Assembly: GCA_014802265.1 (NCBI GenBank)
Contig: JAAVCP010000052.1
Location: 24,539 to 88,538 of the forward strand
Length of the DNA stretch: 64,000 nt
Origin: Bacteroides sp.
Lineage (GTDB): Bacteria > Bacteroidota > Bacteroidia > Bacteroidales > Muribaculaceae
Direction: 5' to 3'
Each line of letters starts with the position of its first letter. Position 1 is the first letter of the stretch. Under the pieces are notes generated by a model. That model searched no databases. It worked only from the letters and a program-made list of their open reading frames with translations, and was not told the origin of the DNA. Positions 1-10,169 of this stretch are shown here, piece after piece. A program made the translations under genes and the position numbers.

Positions 1-1
1 A

Positions 2-889
2 CATCTGGGAACTGATTGTGGAGTTACTGCCTTCCCTATGGCAACCTTTAACCGTACGGTGACAGGCGATCCCTATAACCGTGAGACTGTTGAATCCTTG
101 TTGGCTCAACCGGTAGGTTATGCTGTTGCAATCAAGAAGGTGGAATATAACAGCGACTCTGACCATAGAGTGTCAGTAACGTATGCTCCAAAACTTGCCT
201 TTGATTCCAATTCTGCCGACATAACAGCCGCTGTGGTGGTAGTGGAAGACGGGGTGACAGGTAATAATACAGAATGGAACCAGACAAACTACTACTCCGG
301 ATATAATAAGGAGCAGGTTGAGAATACTTATGGTGCTGGTTCGTGGAAATATTTCCGCCAATATTGTGAGCTGTCCTCAGTAATTCCATACCCTCTTATG
401 AGCTATGATCATGTTGCAATGGGTATCTTCAATTCATTCTATGGAGGTGGTCAGGGTGCTTCGCTCCCGGCAACTTGGCAACAAGATGTAGAGCAAGAAT
501 TCACCATCACTTTTGATATGCCTCTTCAGAAAGATGGTGGCACCATAGGAGTTCAAAACTGGGAAAACACCCATATTATTGTCTTGCTGATTGATAATAA
601 AACCGGTAATGTGCTGAATGCCGCAAAAATGGGGGCTGGAAATTATGACACAGCCGGTATAAATGAATGCTCATTCGGTAATTCTGTAGCAATAGACCGG
701 GTTGGGAATAATCTTCTTGTCTCTCTTGAGGGAGAAGGCAATCTGGAAATCTTTAACACTTATGGCTACCGACTATATTCTTCACAACTCTTCGGAGATA
801 CCTCTGTTGACGTTTCAGGCTTTTCCGGACCTGTAATTGTGCGTGTTACCCGCGACAATGAAAGTTATGTGAAAAAAATGATTTTTTAG
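2..889 (+). CDS. Omp28-like T9SS-exported protein, 5' truncated
   Basis: The reading frame is open to the left edge, so the start lies outside the window; the Met at base 38 is internal. The residues before it read HLGTDCGVTAFP and are followed by ATFNR, which resembles the end of the thioredoxin-like part of Omp28-type outer-membrane proteins. The middle is beta-rich. The last 70 or so residues (NLLVSLEGEGNLEIFNTYG to the end) have the form of a T9SS type A sorting domain, with the G-Y-R-L-Y and V-I-V-R-V strands and a basic end. The product is probably exported across the outer membrane and attached to the surface. Family assignment is moderate; the sorting domain is clearer. Confidence 0.65.
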   Translation, partial: HLGTDCGVTAFPMATFNRTVTGDPYNRETVESLLAQPVGYAVAIKKVEYNSDSDHRVSVTYAPKLAFDSNSADITAAVVVVEDGVTGNNTEWNQTNYYSGYNKEQVENTYGAGSWKYFRQYCELSSVIPYPLMSYDHVAMGIFNSFYGGGQGASLPATWQQDVEQEFTITFDMPLQKDGGTIGVQNWENTHIIVLLIDNKTGNVLNAAKMGAGNYDTAGINECSFGNSVAIDRVGNNLLVSLEGEGNLEIFNTYGYRLYSSQLFGDTSVDVSGFSGPVIVRVTRDNESYVKKMIF

Positions 890-943
890 AGAGACACAAA
901 ATGTGTTATAATAGCATATTTATAATTTAATACTTATTGTTTT

Positions 944-3900
944 ATGAGAAAACCTAACGTGATTCTGACCGGAGTCCTTTTAGGAGTATCGACCTCAGCA
1001 ATGGCTTTCCTCTCTGTGGAGAAAGCAAGCTTGAGTCTTCCTGAGTCAGCTCAAAAGAAATCGGAGGCTACTAAACCTACCTCCAAGACCCTACCATTGG
1101 CAAAAGTGGCTACGCGAAATGTTGAGTCCGGATTGTATGGATATTCAATCGCAGGTCCTAATGCCGGATTTTTCCGTACTGACATTGATGGCACAATAGA
1201 GCATCTCTGGAGTCCGGCTAAAGAAAGGTGGCATATGTTTAATGGCTGGATGTATGACGGCAAGGTTACCGGATTCATACAGCACCAGGAAAACGGAGCC
1301 TATGACGGTATAGAACTTGTAGAGCAAGACTTTGAGACAGGTGAGGTGCTCAACAGCCGTACGCTTGATGCATCTAACACTAACACATGGTTTACACACT
1401 GTACTTATATTCCTGAGAAAGAACTGATTTTCGGTCTTGGTCGTGATGAAATGAACTGGGATACAATGAAGACCATGAACATTAATGACCTGAGCGATAT
1501 CAACAATCTTCGAACCATCTATTATGACTATCTTATAGTTGCCATTACTTATAATCCTTATGACGGCAATATCTATGCTATCACCAGGACAAAGGATTTC
1601 ATAAGAATCAATCAGGAGAATGGTGAGTATGAGTATCTTTGGTCACTTCCACTCCCGGAGCTGAACAACGATTACAAGATGGCTTTGACTTATCTTCCCA
1701 ATGCTGATGAGTATCTTTTCGGAGCCACTCTAAATGATGGTAACTATCCTACTGTTTATTATCGCCTTGACCTCGAATCACAGATACTTGCGGAGAGTGC
1801 TCAGCTTGGTGATTCAGACGTAATCACATTCTTCATCAATACTGATGAAAAAGACATGGAAGCTCCTTTGCGTCCTGAATATGTAGGCATGGACTTCCCG
1901 AATGGTAGCCTTTCCGGCACATTTAAGTTCACTATGTCGGAAGTTTTGGCTGGTGGAGAGGCTGCCACTTCTGATCTGACATGGACATTCTATGCTGATG
2001 GAGAGGAGACTGCTACCGGCACTGCCGCATGCGGTGCATCTGTAGATGTTGCAGTTGAATTGTCTCAGGGCATGCATACAATCGAAATGATGACAGCCAA
2101 TGGTTCTCATTCAGGTCCATCATTTAAAAAGCAGCTTTATATAGGAAAAGACACTCCGAAGGCTCCGACTAATGTAGTGCTTGCAGAGGGTAACGTTAGC
2201 TGGGAAGCCGTAACAGAGGGTGTCAACAACGGTTATCTTGATCTCTCAGATATGTCTTATGAGGTATATATAAATGATGAATTTATCGGAGAGACAAAGG
2301 AGACATCGCTTGACTTTACAATTTCTTCTACTGAAGCATTTGGAAAGCATGTGGCTACCGTAACAGCTATATGCAACGATATGGAATCAGTTGCCGGTGT
2401 GTCAAATTCAGCTATCTACGGTGCTGCAATGAACTTGGATGTATTCTTCACTCCTAACCAGGACGAGGCTGCCTTGTTCTCAACTGCATCTGAAAATGTT
2501 GAAAATGCCATAAACTGGGGTTGGGACAGTGGACAAAATGCATTTGCCACCAATTACCCCTGGAGTGATTCATACGCATGGCTTGTGACTCCGCCCCTCA
2601 ATATGGACGATGCGGATGTGGTTTATGCTCTTGAATTTGAAGCTAAGTCATCAAATCAGGGAGGTGCTTTAAGTGTTTATCTTGGATCTTCAAACCAGCC
2701 GGAAGATATGACCAAATTATTGGTTGACTCTTTCTCTCCTGTGGTTAATGACTACGCTAAATATCGTGCAATCTTCTGTGTGTCTGAGGCTGCCACAGAT
2801 TATATAGGCTTCCAGGGTGTTGTTAAGGCTTATACATGTCAGATGTATGTGCGCAACATATCAGTGGTAAGGACTGATATTCCTACTTCAGCTCCGGGTG
2901 TTGTGTCTGAGCTTAATGCCGTAGCAGGTGAGAATGGCGCACTGAATGCAACCGTGACATTCAATATGCCGACAGTTGACCTTAAAGGACGTGATTTGGC
3001 ATCTGATGCCGAGGTAAGCGCAACCGTGACTTCAGGTGAGAAGTCTGTTACACTGACAGGTACTCCCGGACAGGCTATGAACACTGTTATTGAAACTGTG
3101 CAGGGTGACAACGACATCACAGTAACCTCAGCCATTGGTGAGGATGCAGGCGACACCGCAGCTGTGTCAGTTTACACAGGTATCGACAGCCCGGGCATGC
3201 CAGGCAATTTCAAGGCTAAAGCAGGTGAAGATAATAATACAGTTATCTTTACATGGGATGCACCATCGGAAGGCGCACAAGGAAAATATTTCGAGGCTAA
3301 AGATATTTCTTACAGAATTACTTACCGTGTAGGTTGGTCAACTACTGAAATCAGTGATATTCCTGTTGATGCTACAGAGTTTACTTACACCATGCCTGAG
3401 GGTACAGTGCTTAGTAACTACTCGTTTGTTCTCTATCCTTCCAATGTAGCCGGTGAGGGTGCTTCTACAAGTGCCACTGTTATGGTGGGTAAGCCTTACG
3501 AACTTCCGATGAATGAAGAATTTGAGGGCAACCGTTATACCTATGCTCCTTTTGATGTAGTGAAGCCCTCAGAAGAATATGCAAGTTCTATGGTATTCTT
3601 CCAGGCTCCTTATTACTTCGACGAGATGTTTGAGAAGTATGATCATGGCGCTGTCACTGCGTTTACTACAGTTGATGGTGACACCAAATCTCGCCTTGTA
3701 TTCCCGAAATTCTCCACTTCAGATATCAACAGTAATGTAAGCATTCGCATTGAGATCTGGACCGGTGAACGTTCAGCTGAAAAGATGACTCTGTTCGGAC
3801 AAACCTACTTTACTGAAGAACCTGTTGAGATAGGCACAATCGAAAAGGGTACAGGCTGGGCTGAAGTTAACTTTAATCTTCCTGAAGAGATGCTGGGTAA

Positions 3901-4207
3901 GGAATGGTGTGAAATCTTCATTGAAAGTGAGTATGACCGTCCTGACACTTACACTATGATATATTCTTATTCAATTGAATATACAACCGGTGTGAAAGCC
4001 GTAGAGACTCTGAATGGAGCAGTCCGTGCTCTTAAAGGCTCAATCTCCATGACAGATCTTGAGAACGCTGATTATGCAATATATGCTGTCGACGGACGTC
4101 TTGTGAAGAGCGGTAAAGTTGAGAGTGCACAGCATATTGTGACTGTTACCCCTGGCACATATGTAGTACGTGTTGCAGACAAGTCAACTAAGGTGATTGT
4201 GAAATAA
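944..4207 (+). CDS. Large secreted multidomain protein with T9SS sorting domain
   Basis: 1087 residues. Residues 1-21 form a signal peptide ending in STSAMA. Residues 55 to about 300 look like a beta-propeller (repeated Y-G-x-I and D-G-x-I-Y-A blocks). Fibronectin III-like modules begin near 406, 649 and 749, and jelly-roll regions of the choice-of-anchor type near 495 and 855. The last 75 residues are a type A sorting domain (YAIYAVDGRLVKSG, then GTYVVRV and KVIVK). The architecture is shared with the protein at 14004-18488. No catalytic motif is visible, so an adhesive or glycan-binding surface role is only an inference. It follows the 2-889 gene by 54 bases and ends at a hairpin terminator. 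Confidence 0.85.
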   Translation: MRKPNVILTGVLLGVSTSAMAFLSVEKASLSLPESAQKKSEATKPTSKTLPLAKVATRNVESGLYGYSIAGPNAGFFRTDIDGTIEHLWSPAKERWHMFNGWMYDGKVTGFIQHQENGAYDGIELVEQDFETGEVLNSRTLDASNTNTWFTHCTYIPEKELIFGLGRDEMNWDTMKTMNINDLSDINNLRTIYYDYLIVAITYNPYDGNIYAITRTKDFIRINQENGEYEYLWSLPLPELNNDYKMALTYLPNADEYLFGATLNDGNYPTVYYRLDLESQILAESAQLGDSDVITFFINTDEKDMEAPLRPEYVGMDFPNGSLSGTFKFTMSEVLAGGEAATSDLTWTFYADGEETATGTAACGASVDVAVELSQGMHTIEMMTANGSHSGPSFKKQLYIGKDTPKAPTNVVLAEGNVSWEAVTEGVNNGYLDLSDMSYEVYINDEFIGETKETSLDFTISSTEAFGKHVATVTAICNDMESVAGVSNSAIYGAAMNLDVFFTPNQDEAALFSTASENVENAINWGWDSGQNAFATNYPWSDSYAWLVTPPLNMDDADVVYALEFEAKSSNQGGALSVYLGSSNQPEDMTKLLVDSFSPVVNDYAKYRAIFCVSEAATDYIGFQGVVKAYTCQMYVRNISVVRTDIPTSAPGVVSELNAVAGENGALNATVTFNMPTVDLKGRDLASDAEVSATVTSGEKSVTLTGTPGQAMNTVIETVQGDNDITVTSAIGEDAGDTAAVSVYTGIDSPGMPGNFKAKAGEDNNTVIFTWDAPSEGAQGKYFEAKDISYRITYRVGWSTTEISDIPVDATEFTYTMPEGTVLSNYSFVLYPSNVAGEGASTSATVMVGKPYELPMNEEFEGNRYTYAPFDVVKPSEEYASSMVFFQAPYYFDEMFEKYDHGAVTAFTTVDGDTKSRLVFPKFSTSDINSNVSIRIEIWTGERSAEKMTLFGQTYFTEEPVEIGTIEKGTGWAEVNFNLPEEMLGKEWCEIFIESEYDRPDTYTMIYSYSIEYTTGVKAVETLNGAVRALKGSISMTDLENADYAIYAVDGRLVKSGKVESAQHIVTVTPGTYVVRVADKSTKVIVK

Positions 4208-4241
4208 TACAAGCGTATCATAACGCAATCTGCAAATAAAG

Positions 4242-4275
4242 ATAGAGACCTTCGAGTCAAATCGGAGGTCTCTAT
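4242..4275. terminator. Hairpin terminator between convergent genes
   Basis: A perfect 10-base stem (ATAGAGACCT pairing with AGGTCTCTAT) with a 14-base loop lies between the convergent 944-4207 and 4314-5381 genes. A T-rich stretch follows on the plus strand. It can serve both directions. Confidence 0.75.
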
Positions 4276-4313
4276 TCTATTGTTATCAATTAAGAAATCT
4301 AAAAAAGGAATAA

Positions 4314-5381
4314 TCAGTATGTGCGGATGTATGTCCGACCATTGAAAACGAGTCCTTTACTATCGGGAGTGGCAGTCAGGACAACCGGGGTGTCGAGTTT
4401 CTCCGTCTTTGGAGTCCCGTTATAATACCCTCCTTTGAGTGAGTCATAGCGGTGGGAGAAGATAACCTTATTGCCTTCCTGATGACCGTAATATATGTAC
4501 TCCCCTTCATCAATATGTCCGTTGTCATAGGTGAGCTTGTAATATTCACGGCAAGCGATATCCTGACCAGACACGACAGTCTCATCTCCCCAGAAATCTA
4601 ATGAAGCGTTAGTCTTAAAGTTCCCTTTTCCGTCTTTGTCATTGGTCTTGCATTCATATAATGTTGGACCGTCTTCACGCCACAGCACAGGTAATGGAGC
4701 ATCAGTCTTGGCAGTGGCTTCAGATGCTGAAGGTGTGGCTGGTTTATCTTGAACAGGGGTTGATTCTTTCATTTTATCAAGCTTCTCAATAGTTCCCTTG
4801 CAATCAGTAGTGAAATCTTCTTTTGCTTTTGCGGTGGCTTCAACTGTAAGGGTTGGCAACTGTTGAGTGCCTGCCGGCAGCAGGCTCTTTACGAGTTCAA
4901 GACGAAGTCCGTCAGGACTGATTGATGGGTCTAAGGCAGAAAGACCGTAAATGGTAATGGAATCGTTTGGAAGTCTCAGAATGGCACATTTCCCCTTTCG
5001 ATTGTAGGTATCTTCCCAATCACATATCACTATGCCATTTTTCAGGCGCGGATTCGTTATTTTCATCTCCTCCCAGTTGGATAGCAATACTTTGGTGCGA
5101 TAACGTGAAAAACCCGGAGCCTTGGTGCCTGCAAATACCTTACTAAGTTTCTTGGCATTCATAAAATCTTTCGGAAGAACCTTAAATGTTGATTCCTTTG
5201 TTGTGAACTGCTGAGTGAAATCAGGGGTGCCGTTGATGAAGTCAAGCACTACATACATGTTTCTACTGGCTGCCATGTTTTTGTCGGCACCTTCATAAAT
5301 GCCGGCAAGGGGGATTTGGGCATTTACTCCAAATCCTGCAATCATCAAAATGATTGTGGTTAAAATTAATCTAATTGTCAT
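4314..5381 (-). CDS. Secreted protein of unknown function
   Basis: 355 residues. A signal peptide occupies residues 1-21, with the likely cut after GVNA. The mature N-terminal half reads as a folded beta/alpha domain. Residues 160-225 are Ala, Thr, Lys and Glu rich and look like a linker. The C-terminal third has repeated strands rich in Tyr and Gly (YKLTYDNGHIDEGEYIYYG). I do not recognise the family. It is convergent with the surface protein to its left. No sorting domain is visible at the end, so a periplasmic location is likely. Confidence 0.7.
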   Translation of the reverse strand: MTIRLILTTIILMIAGFGVNAQIPLAGIYEGADKNMAASRNMYVVLDFINGTPDFTQQFTTKESTFKVLPKDFMNAKKLSKVFAGTKAPGFSRYRTKVLLSNWEEMKITNPRLKNGIVICDWEDTYNRKGKCAILRLPNDSITIYGLSALDPSISPDGLRLELVKSLLPAGTQQLPTLTVEATAKAKEDFTTDCKGTIEKLDKMKESTPVQDKPATPSASEATAKTDAPLPVLWREDGPTLYECKTNDKDGKGNFKTNASLDFWGDETVVSGQDIACREYYKLTYDNGHIDEGEYIYYGHQEGNKVIFSHRYDSLKGGYYNGTPKTEKLDTPVVLTATPDSKGLVFNGRTYIRTY

Positions 5382-5514
5382 AAGTCATACTATTTTGAGT
5401 ATTGTTGTTAATTGTAGAGCAGCCATTATTCATTATTAATGACCTTTTTGATCAGAATAGTTTATTTATCACGAAATACCTTATCATCAAATTTGCCTGT
5501 ATACACCACAATGA

Positions 5515-5703
5515 GTTCAGAAAGTTTTCAGCCTCTTCAATGCGCTTATGGAGTTAAGGTGTAATCATTAAATCTTCATGGCTTATGCTGGTAAGTATAT
5601 AAAGTTTATTTTTTCTACGAATAAATACCGGCTCTCATCTGGGTGCCCTGTCAGAGAAACAGCGAGACTATTATGGTAATCTCTTACTGATGGAACTTCC
5701 AAA
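5515..5703 (-). pseudogene. Decayed copy of a YefM/Phd-type antitoxin gene
   Basis: Read on the minus strand, this stretch aligns along its length with the intact antitoxin gene at 10360-10554. The best preserved part encodes PVFIRRKNKLYIL here and PVLIRRKNKLYTL in the intact gene, and both have HKRIEEAE/HKCIEEAE near the end. The ATG is lost and several stop codons interrupt the frame. The -7 box TATCTTTG and the TAAATTTA stretch in front of the gene are also kept. It is a paralogous relic, not a working gene. Confidence 0.8.
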
Positions 5704-6015
5704 TTTGATAAATTTAAAATTACACAAAGATAACCTATTCTTATTAAAGAACGAAACTATATCTATAAAAGTGTGCAAAAGTATGTATAAACTTTCTTTA
5801 TTTTCTGATATTTTGTGACTCATTTGTCTTTATATCCAGGTAAACGCTTAAACTCACTTTGTGGAATTAACTGAAAGGATAAGAAGGGTTACTACATTTT
5901 GCATCAATCAGGGCTAATATTGATAATTAGCTACTTACATTATTTAAGCATAGTCATAAATTGGTGATATGACTAAAAAAATAGGGTTTTAGGACTTTTT
6001 TGTGACCGGTTTTTC
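5704..6015. other. AT-rich intergenic stretch
   Basis: Apart from the promoter remnant of the relic at its left end, I see no gene, repeat or hairpin here. A 67-codon open frame on the minus strand (5954-6157) has no homologous look and overlaps the promoter of the next gene. Confidence 0.5.
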
Positions 6016-6046
6016 TTGGATTCCTATTGCTTGGATTATAATTTTG
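6016..6046 (+). promoter_or_regulatory. Bacteroidetes-type promoter for the 6149 gene
   Basis: The -33 element is TTG at 6016-6018, followed by 20 bases and a -7 element TAATTTTG at 6039-6046 that matches TAnnTTTG. It predicts a leader of about 95 bases. Confidence 0.65.
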
Positions 6047-6148
6047 CCACCGTATTTCGCGAAACCCGGAAGGCTTATGCCCGGTCTTTCCCAATCCAAT
6101 TACTAACCGTCTCCCGAGGGCATAGGAGACATAAAACATCAATAATTT

Positions 6149-8269
6149 ATGAATCAAGTATTGCGAATAATTGTTGCGATTACATTTATTCTTCGAGTAG
6201 GGGTTCCACTTGCTGAAGGTCAGAATCCTACTATCATACAGTCGAGTCTTACAGACGATGGCAAAATATTAGTTACGGAGAAACTGTCAAAGGGAGGGTC
6301 GGACATTCAGGTTAAGAAATTCCCTAGGAAGGTAGAGGAAGATGTGGTTAGATATACAGTTACTCCAAAATATATTTACAGTGAAGAAGATGGTATAGTA
6401 CCTGGTAATTCTAATTATGCAGTCTCTGAAGATGGATCAGAAATTTATTCATATTTTGAATTACATGGCAATGTTATTTCCTCATGGGATCTGCCGGCGG
6501 GTATTTATAATTTTATATTTCGTTTTGAAAGCCCTGATGGTATGTTGATTCTTTATAAAGGAGGAGTGGAGGTAAATTCAAATATGGAGATAGAGGCACG
6601 GGCTACTGATGCAAAAGTAAACTATATTGAATGGCAAGCCTTAATGCCTGATGGCTCACAACCTGTAGCGTCTATGGAAGATAATGGAAGCTTTTGTTAT
6701 CCCATGGGTTATACATATATTGCGTGCCAAGATTATTTGTTATACGAATGTGGTTTCTTAGTGCTTAAGAATGAAGATGAGGATTTGCAAAGAATGCATA
6801 ATGTATGGACAAATGCTCCTGAGTCTTGTTCTTTTTCACAGGTAATGTGCATAGGAGATAAGAAAGGAAACTACTATATAGAGATGCCTGCAGTTGGCAC
6901 TGGAACTCAATTTATTTCCAATGACGTTAACTTGTATAATTGTTATCATTTACATCTTCCGAAAGATATTACTTCATTAACGAACGGCATCGTACCTGAT
7001 GTGAATCTAAACTATGCTTGGACCTTTTGTTGGGATACCTATTCTGTAAAGTCGAGGAATATTCTAAATGTCAAGTATGATACAGATGATATAGCATATT
7101 ATTACTGTGGCTATGAAGGGGAAACTTCTTATCGAGGAAAACTTTTTCCCTGTCCTGATATTATGACTTATGGTGTGGATGGTAAGTGGTTTGGAATCCA
7201 ACCTCCTATGCTTAAAATGACTACTACTGATTTTCAATTCCAAAATAATCATCAGAAGGGTTTAGAAACATGTTTCTTCTACGCTGCATATGATAACTTT
7301 GGAATAGACAATACCACTACTATACGCCCTGTTTTTAATCCATATCTTGCATTACCCACTAATTGTAATCCTATATTTGGGTATAATACTCCGATAGTAG
7401 TCTTTACGCGTCCTAATGAGCAATTTGATTATGCTTATATCGGTAGATATGGTGAAGCTCGTACCCTGGATTATCTAAATCAGAATTTTGCTATATATCT
7501 TAATGGGAAAAAGGTATGGACAGATTATTTAGACCTTAAGGGATTTTATTATGCTGAGGACTGGGAACCTGGGGTTGCTTACGAAGATGGAGTGTGGGAT
7601 TTCGAGATCGAGGATTCCAACCTGGTTATTGATGGACTCTCCACTCTGTCAAAATGTTTCATGCATTTTGAAGATAATGACACCGAAAAATTCACATGGC
7701 CTACTTTGACAGCCCTTCAGTTTCGTAATATGGAAGATGAGATTACAGATCATTTTACGACTGCTAATGATGGACGGGTGATTCTTACAGGTGGTATATG
7801 GTCTAATGTCGATTATCAATACTTTGATTGTTCTACAGCTGAAGAATTTAAGGTGGAGTATAGTCCTTACCAAATTAATGATTTTTCTCCTCTTTCAGTA
7901 GAAATTGATCCGGAGAAAAGATTTATGCCTGGATATGGTGACTATTATGAGGGATCTTTGAATCAAGTGATAAAAGAAAGTGATACAAAATGGTATGATT
8001 TACGTGTTACAATTAAGGATGTGGAAGGTAATTATCAGCAGCAAACTATTAGTCCGGCATTTAAAATAGATAATATTATCACTGGGATTACAAATGCAAG
8101 GATTGATGATAACAGACTAAATGTGTATGTTAAATCAAACAGCATAATTGCCCCCTTAGGCTCACACATTTATACGTATGATGGTCGTATGGTAAAGGGA
8201 GATAATCTCGCTCAGGGTATATATATGGTTCGTTGTGGAAACAAAACTGCTAAAGTTGTTATTAAGTAA
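6149..8269 (+). CDS. Secreted protein with T9SS sorting domain, function unknown
   Basis: 706 residues with a signal peptide (1-24, hydrophobic IIVAITFILRVGV, cut near AEG). The body is a long beta-rich region with many aromatic and acidic residues and no motif I can name. The last 75 residues are a type A sorting domain (HIYTYDGRMVKGDNL, GIYMVRC, KVVIK). The gene is more AT-rich than the 944 gene. It stands alone between its own promoter and a hairpin terminator, convergent with the LuxR-type regulator. Export to the cell surface is well supported; the molecular role is unknown. Confidence 0.8.
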   Translation: MNQVLRIIVAITFILRVGVPLAEGQNPTIIQSSLTDDGKILVTEKLSKGGSDIQVKKFPRKVEEDVVRYTVTPKYIYSEEDGIVPGNSNYAVSEDGSEIYSYFELHGNVISSWDLPAGIYNFIFRFESPDGMLILYKGGVEVNSNMEIEARATDAKVNYIEWQALMPDGSQPVASMEDNGSFCYPMGYTYIACQDYLLYECGFLVLKNEDEDLQRMHNVWTNAPESCSFSQVMCIGDKKGNYYIEMPAVGTGTQFISNDVNLYNCYHLHLPKDITSLTNGIVPDVNLNYAWTFCWDTYSVKSRNILNVKYDTDDIAYYYCGYEGETSYRGKLFPCPDIMTYGVDGKWFGIQPPMLKMTTTDFQFQNNHQKGLETCFFYAAYDNFGIDNTTTIRPVFNPYLALPTNCNPIFGYNTPIVVFTRPNEQFDYAYIGRYGEARTLDYLNQNFAIYLNGKKVWTDYLDLKGFYYAEDWEPGVAYEDGVWDFEIEDSNLVIDGLSTLSKCFMHFEDNDTEKFTWPTLTALQFRNMEDEITDHFTTANDGRVILTGGIWSNVDYQYFDCSTAEEFKVEYSPYQINDFSPLSVEIDPEKRFMPGYGDYYEGSLNQVIKESDTKWYDLRVTIKDVEGNYQQQTISPAFKIDNIITGITNARIDDNRLNVYVKSNSIIAPLGSHIYTYDGRMVKGDNLAQGIYMVRCGNKTAKVVIK

Positions 8270-8303
8270 TACTCATAGAATGGATTACTTATTTTAAGAA
8301 TAC

Positions 8304-8342
8304 AGATAGGAGTGTGGTATATAATTTGCCATATTCCTATCT
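8304..8342. terminator. Hairpin terminator between convergent genes
   Basis: Arms AGATAGGA and TCCTATCT extend inward through several further pairs (GTGTGG with CCATAT, including G-T pairs). It lies between the 6149-8269 gene and the convergent regulator gene. Confidence 0.65.
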
Positions 8343-8356
8343 CCTTGCTAGCCCTG

Positions 8357-10090
8357 TTAATTTGAATCATTTGAGACATTCTTTTGTGCAATAATAGCTA
8401 ATTCTTCAAGTTCAGAAGGAGAAGCAGCAGATAGTTGCTTAAGATATACTTCGGTGGGTAAATCTGTACCGAGTTTCTTACGCAAGGAATATTTCTGATT
8501 CTTTATAGTGCCAAGTGAACGATTCTGTAATTCAGCGATGTCTTTATTAGAAATATTCATCAACACAAGCTGTGCCATACGCATTTCAGCATTGGTAAGG
8601 TTGGGATGGATATAACGCAGTTTATCCATAAACTCCTGCATTACCTCTTCGTTAGAGTTGTTAACATGATGAAGTGGTTCGATAGAAATCGAGGAATCTT
8701 TCAATCGCATACTTATGTCCGTAAGTTTTTTAGTTGTCGACTCTTCAGAATTAAGAATTTCTTTGATGTCTTGGTAAATATTTTTATAATTGTCTGCTAC
8801 CATTGTTGCTGATGACAGTGCTGCATTTCGATTCCCAAGGTTATTTTCAGTAATAGCTTGTTCATGTTTGCGTTTTTTGTGAAGACGAATGATTATAATT
8901 AACAATATGCCGATTCCTATAAGAACTATTATCAGTACTCCAATTAGAGTTATATTACGGATATTTTCAAGCCGTTCACGTTCCAATGATTTCTTTATTT
9001 GTCTTGTTTCAAAACGGTCAGTTGCTTGCTTGGTATATGTGCGTTTATATTCTGTTTCAAGAGAATCTTTTAGATGAATATATTTCTGTAAATAATAATA
9101 GGCGAGGGTAGGCTTTCCATCTATTTCAAATATATCGCTTGTAAGAGCATATAAATTAGGCACATCAGAGATATGGATTGAATCAGGATGAAGTCGTTTA
9201 AGTTCAGTTTTAGCATCTTCAAATTTACCAGTTAACAACAGTAGATGAATATATTCCATACGAATATTTCCTATTTCTAAAAAAGGAATGTGACTGTTAT
9301 TTAAGATATACACATGATAAATACTGTCTGCTACTTCATATTCCCCTTTGTCTTTATACAGAAAGAATTTCTGAGTTATAATACCTTCTTTGTGGCGTTT
9401 ACTTATACTATATTTTTCTGCCTGAATATACTCAGAATTTGCTGCCTCCCAATCTTTTTGAAATCGATAAAATTGACCTTGCATAAGATGTATCAGATAA
9501 TTTAAATCTTTCCAACCATATTCATTATCTAGTATAGTTCCATGGTCAGATACTATTTTTTTTGCCTTATCAAGATATTTCTGTGCCAAATCTAATCTTT
9601 TAAAAGTCAAATGGAAATCCATTATCCATAAATATAGTATACCATCTCGAAATAATAGGTTTTTATCTTTGGGTATATCTAAAGATTTCTCAATATCGTC
9701 AAACATAGCCTCATAATCTCCTATTAAATAATATGCAGAAGATCGCAACTCGTACACCAGTGTAATGTTAGTAATGTCTTTCTTCGGTAGTCGTTTTTCT
9801 ATCCAATTAGAGATATTAATTATATCTCCATACTTTCCTTCATCGCGAAGTTTTTCTTCTTTTCGTGCATAGTATTGTATTAGTTTTCCTTCTTTTTCTG
9901 CTTTGATAAGGGAGTCTTCTAATTCTTTGCTGAGTCCTTCATGTATAGTCACATTAACAGGCTTATTATCGTCAGCGGATGAATAAAAGCAGGACATGCT
10001 TATCCATAATGTTATGATGATAATTATGCATAGTCTTAAGCAGGGATTATTAGTTCGATTAAAGTCAATTCCTCGTTCAGCTTCTTTCAT
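8357..10090 (-). CDS. Membrane-tethered TPR regulator with LuxR-type HTH
   Basis: 577 residues from the ATG at 10090. A TTG eight codons upstream is unlikely because it overlaps the -7 box. An N-terminal hydrophobic segment (IIIIITLWISMSCFY) is followed by TPR-like helices over about residues 60-370. A second membrane segment (ITLIGVLIIVLIGIGILLII) comes near 385-405, then a coiled stretch. The C-terminal HTH (LTNAEMRMAQLVLMNISNKD, then LGTIKNQKYSLRKKLG) is of the LuxR/GerE kind. The likely topology is a periplasmic TPR sensor with a cytoplasmic DNA-binding domain (inference). It sits among surface-protein genes and may regulate one of them. Confidence 0.85.
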   Translation of the reverse strand: MKEAERGIDFNRTNNPCLRLCIIIIITLWISMSCFYSSADDNKPVNVTIHEGLSKELEDSLIKAEKEGKLIQYYARKEEKLRDEGKYGDIINISNWIEKRLPKKDITNITLVYELRSSAYYLIGDYEAMFDDIEKSLDIPKDKNLLFRDGILYLWIMDFHLTFKRLDLAQKYLDKAKKIVSDHGTILDNEYGWKDLNYLIHLMQGQFYRFQKDWEAANSEYIQAEKYSISKRHKEGIITQKFFLYKDKGEYEVADSIYHVYILNNSHIPFLEIGNIRMEYIHLLLLTGKFEDAKTELKRLHPDSIHISDVPNLYALTSDIFEIDGKPTLAYYYLQKYIHLKDSLETEYKRTYTKQATDRFETRQIKKSLERERLENIRNITLIGVLIIVLIGIGILLIIIIRLHKKRKHEQAITENNLGNRNAALSSATMVADNYKNIYQDIKEILNSEESTTKKLTDISMRLKDSSISIEPLHHVNNSNEEVMQEFMDKLRYIHPNLTNAEMRMAQLVLMNISNKDIAELQNRSLGTIKNQKYSLRKKLGTDLPTEVYLKQLSAASPSELEELAIIAQKNVSNDSN

Positions 10091-10111
10091 CGCAGTTTGT
10101 TCGGTTGTATC

Positions 10112-10142
10112 CAAATATAATAGGGTAATTTAAATTCACAAA
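10112..10142 (-). promoter_or_regulatory. Promoter of the LuxR-type regulator gene
   Basis: On the minus strand, TTTG (10139-10142) is followed by 19 bases and TATATTTG (10112-10119), a full match to TAnnTTTG. It supports the ATG at 10090 as the start. Confidence 0.7.
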
Positions 10143-10169
10143 AGAGATATATTACAATATGACTTCCTG

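Noticed and set aside
5954..6157. 67-codon minus-strand frame
   Set aside because: No protein-like composition, and it overlaps the promoter and leader of the 6149 gene.
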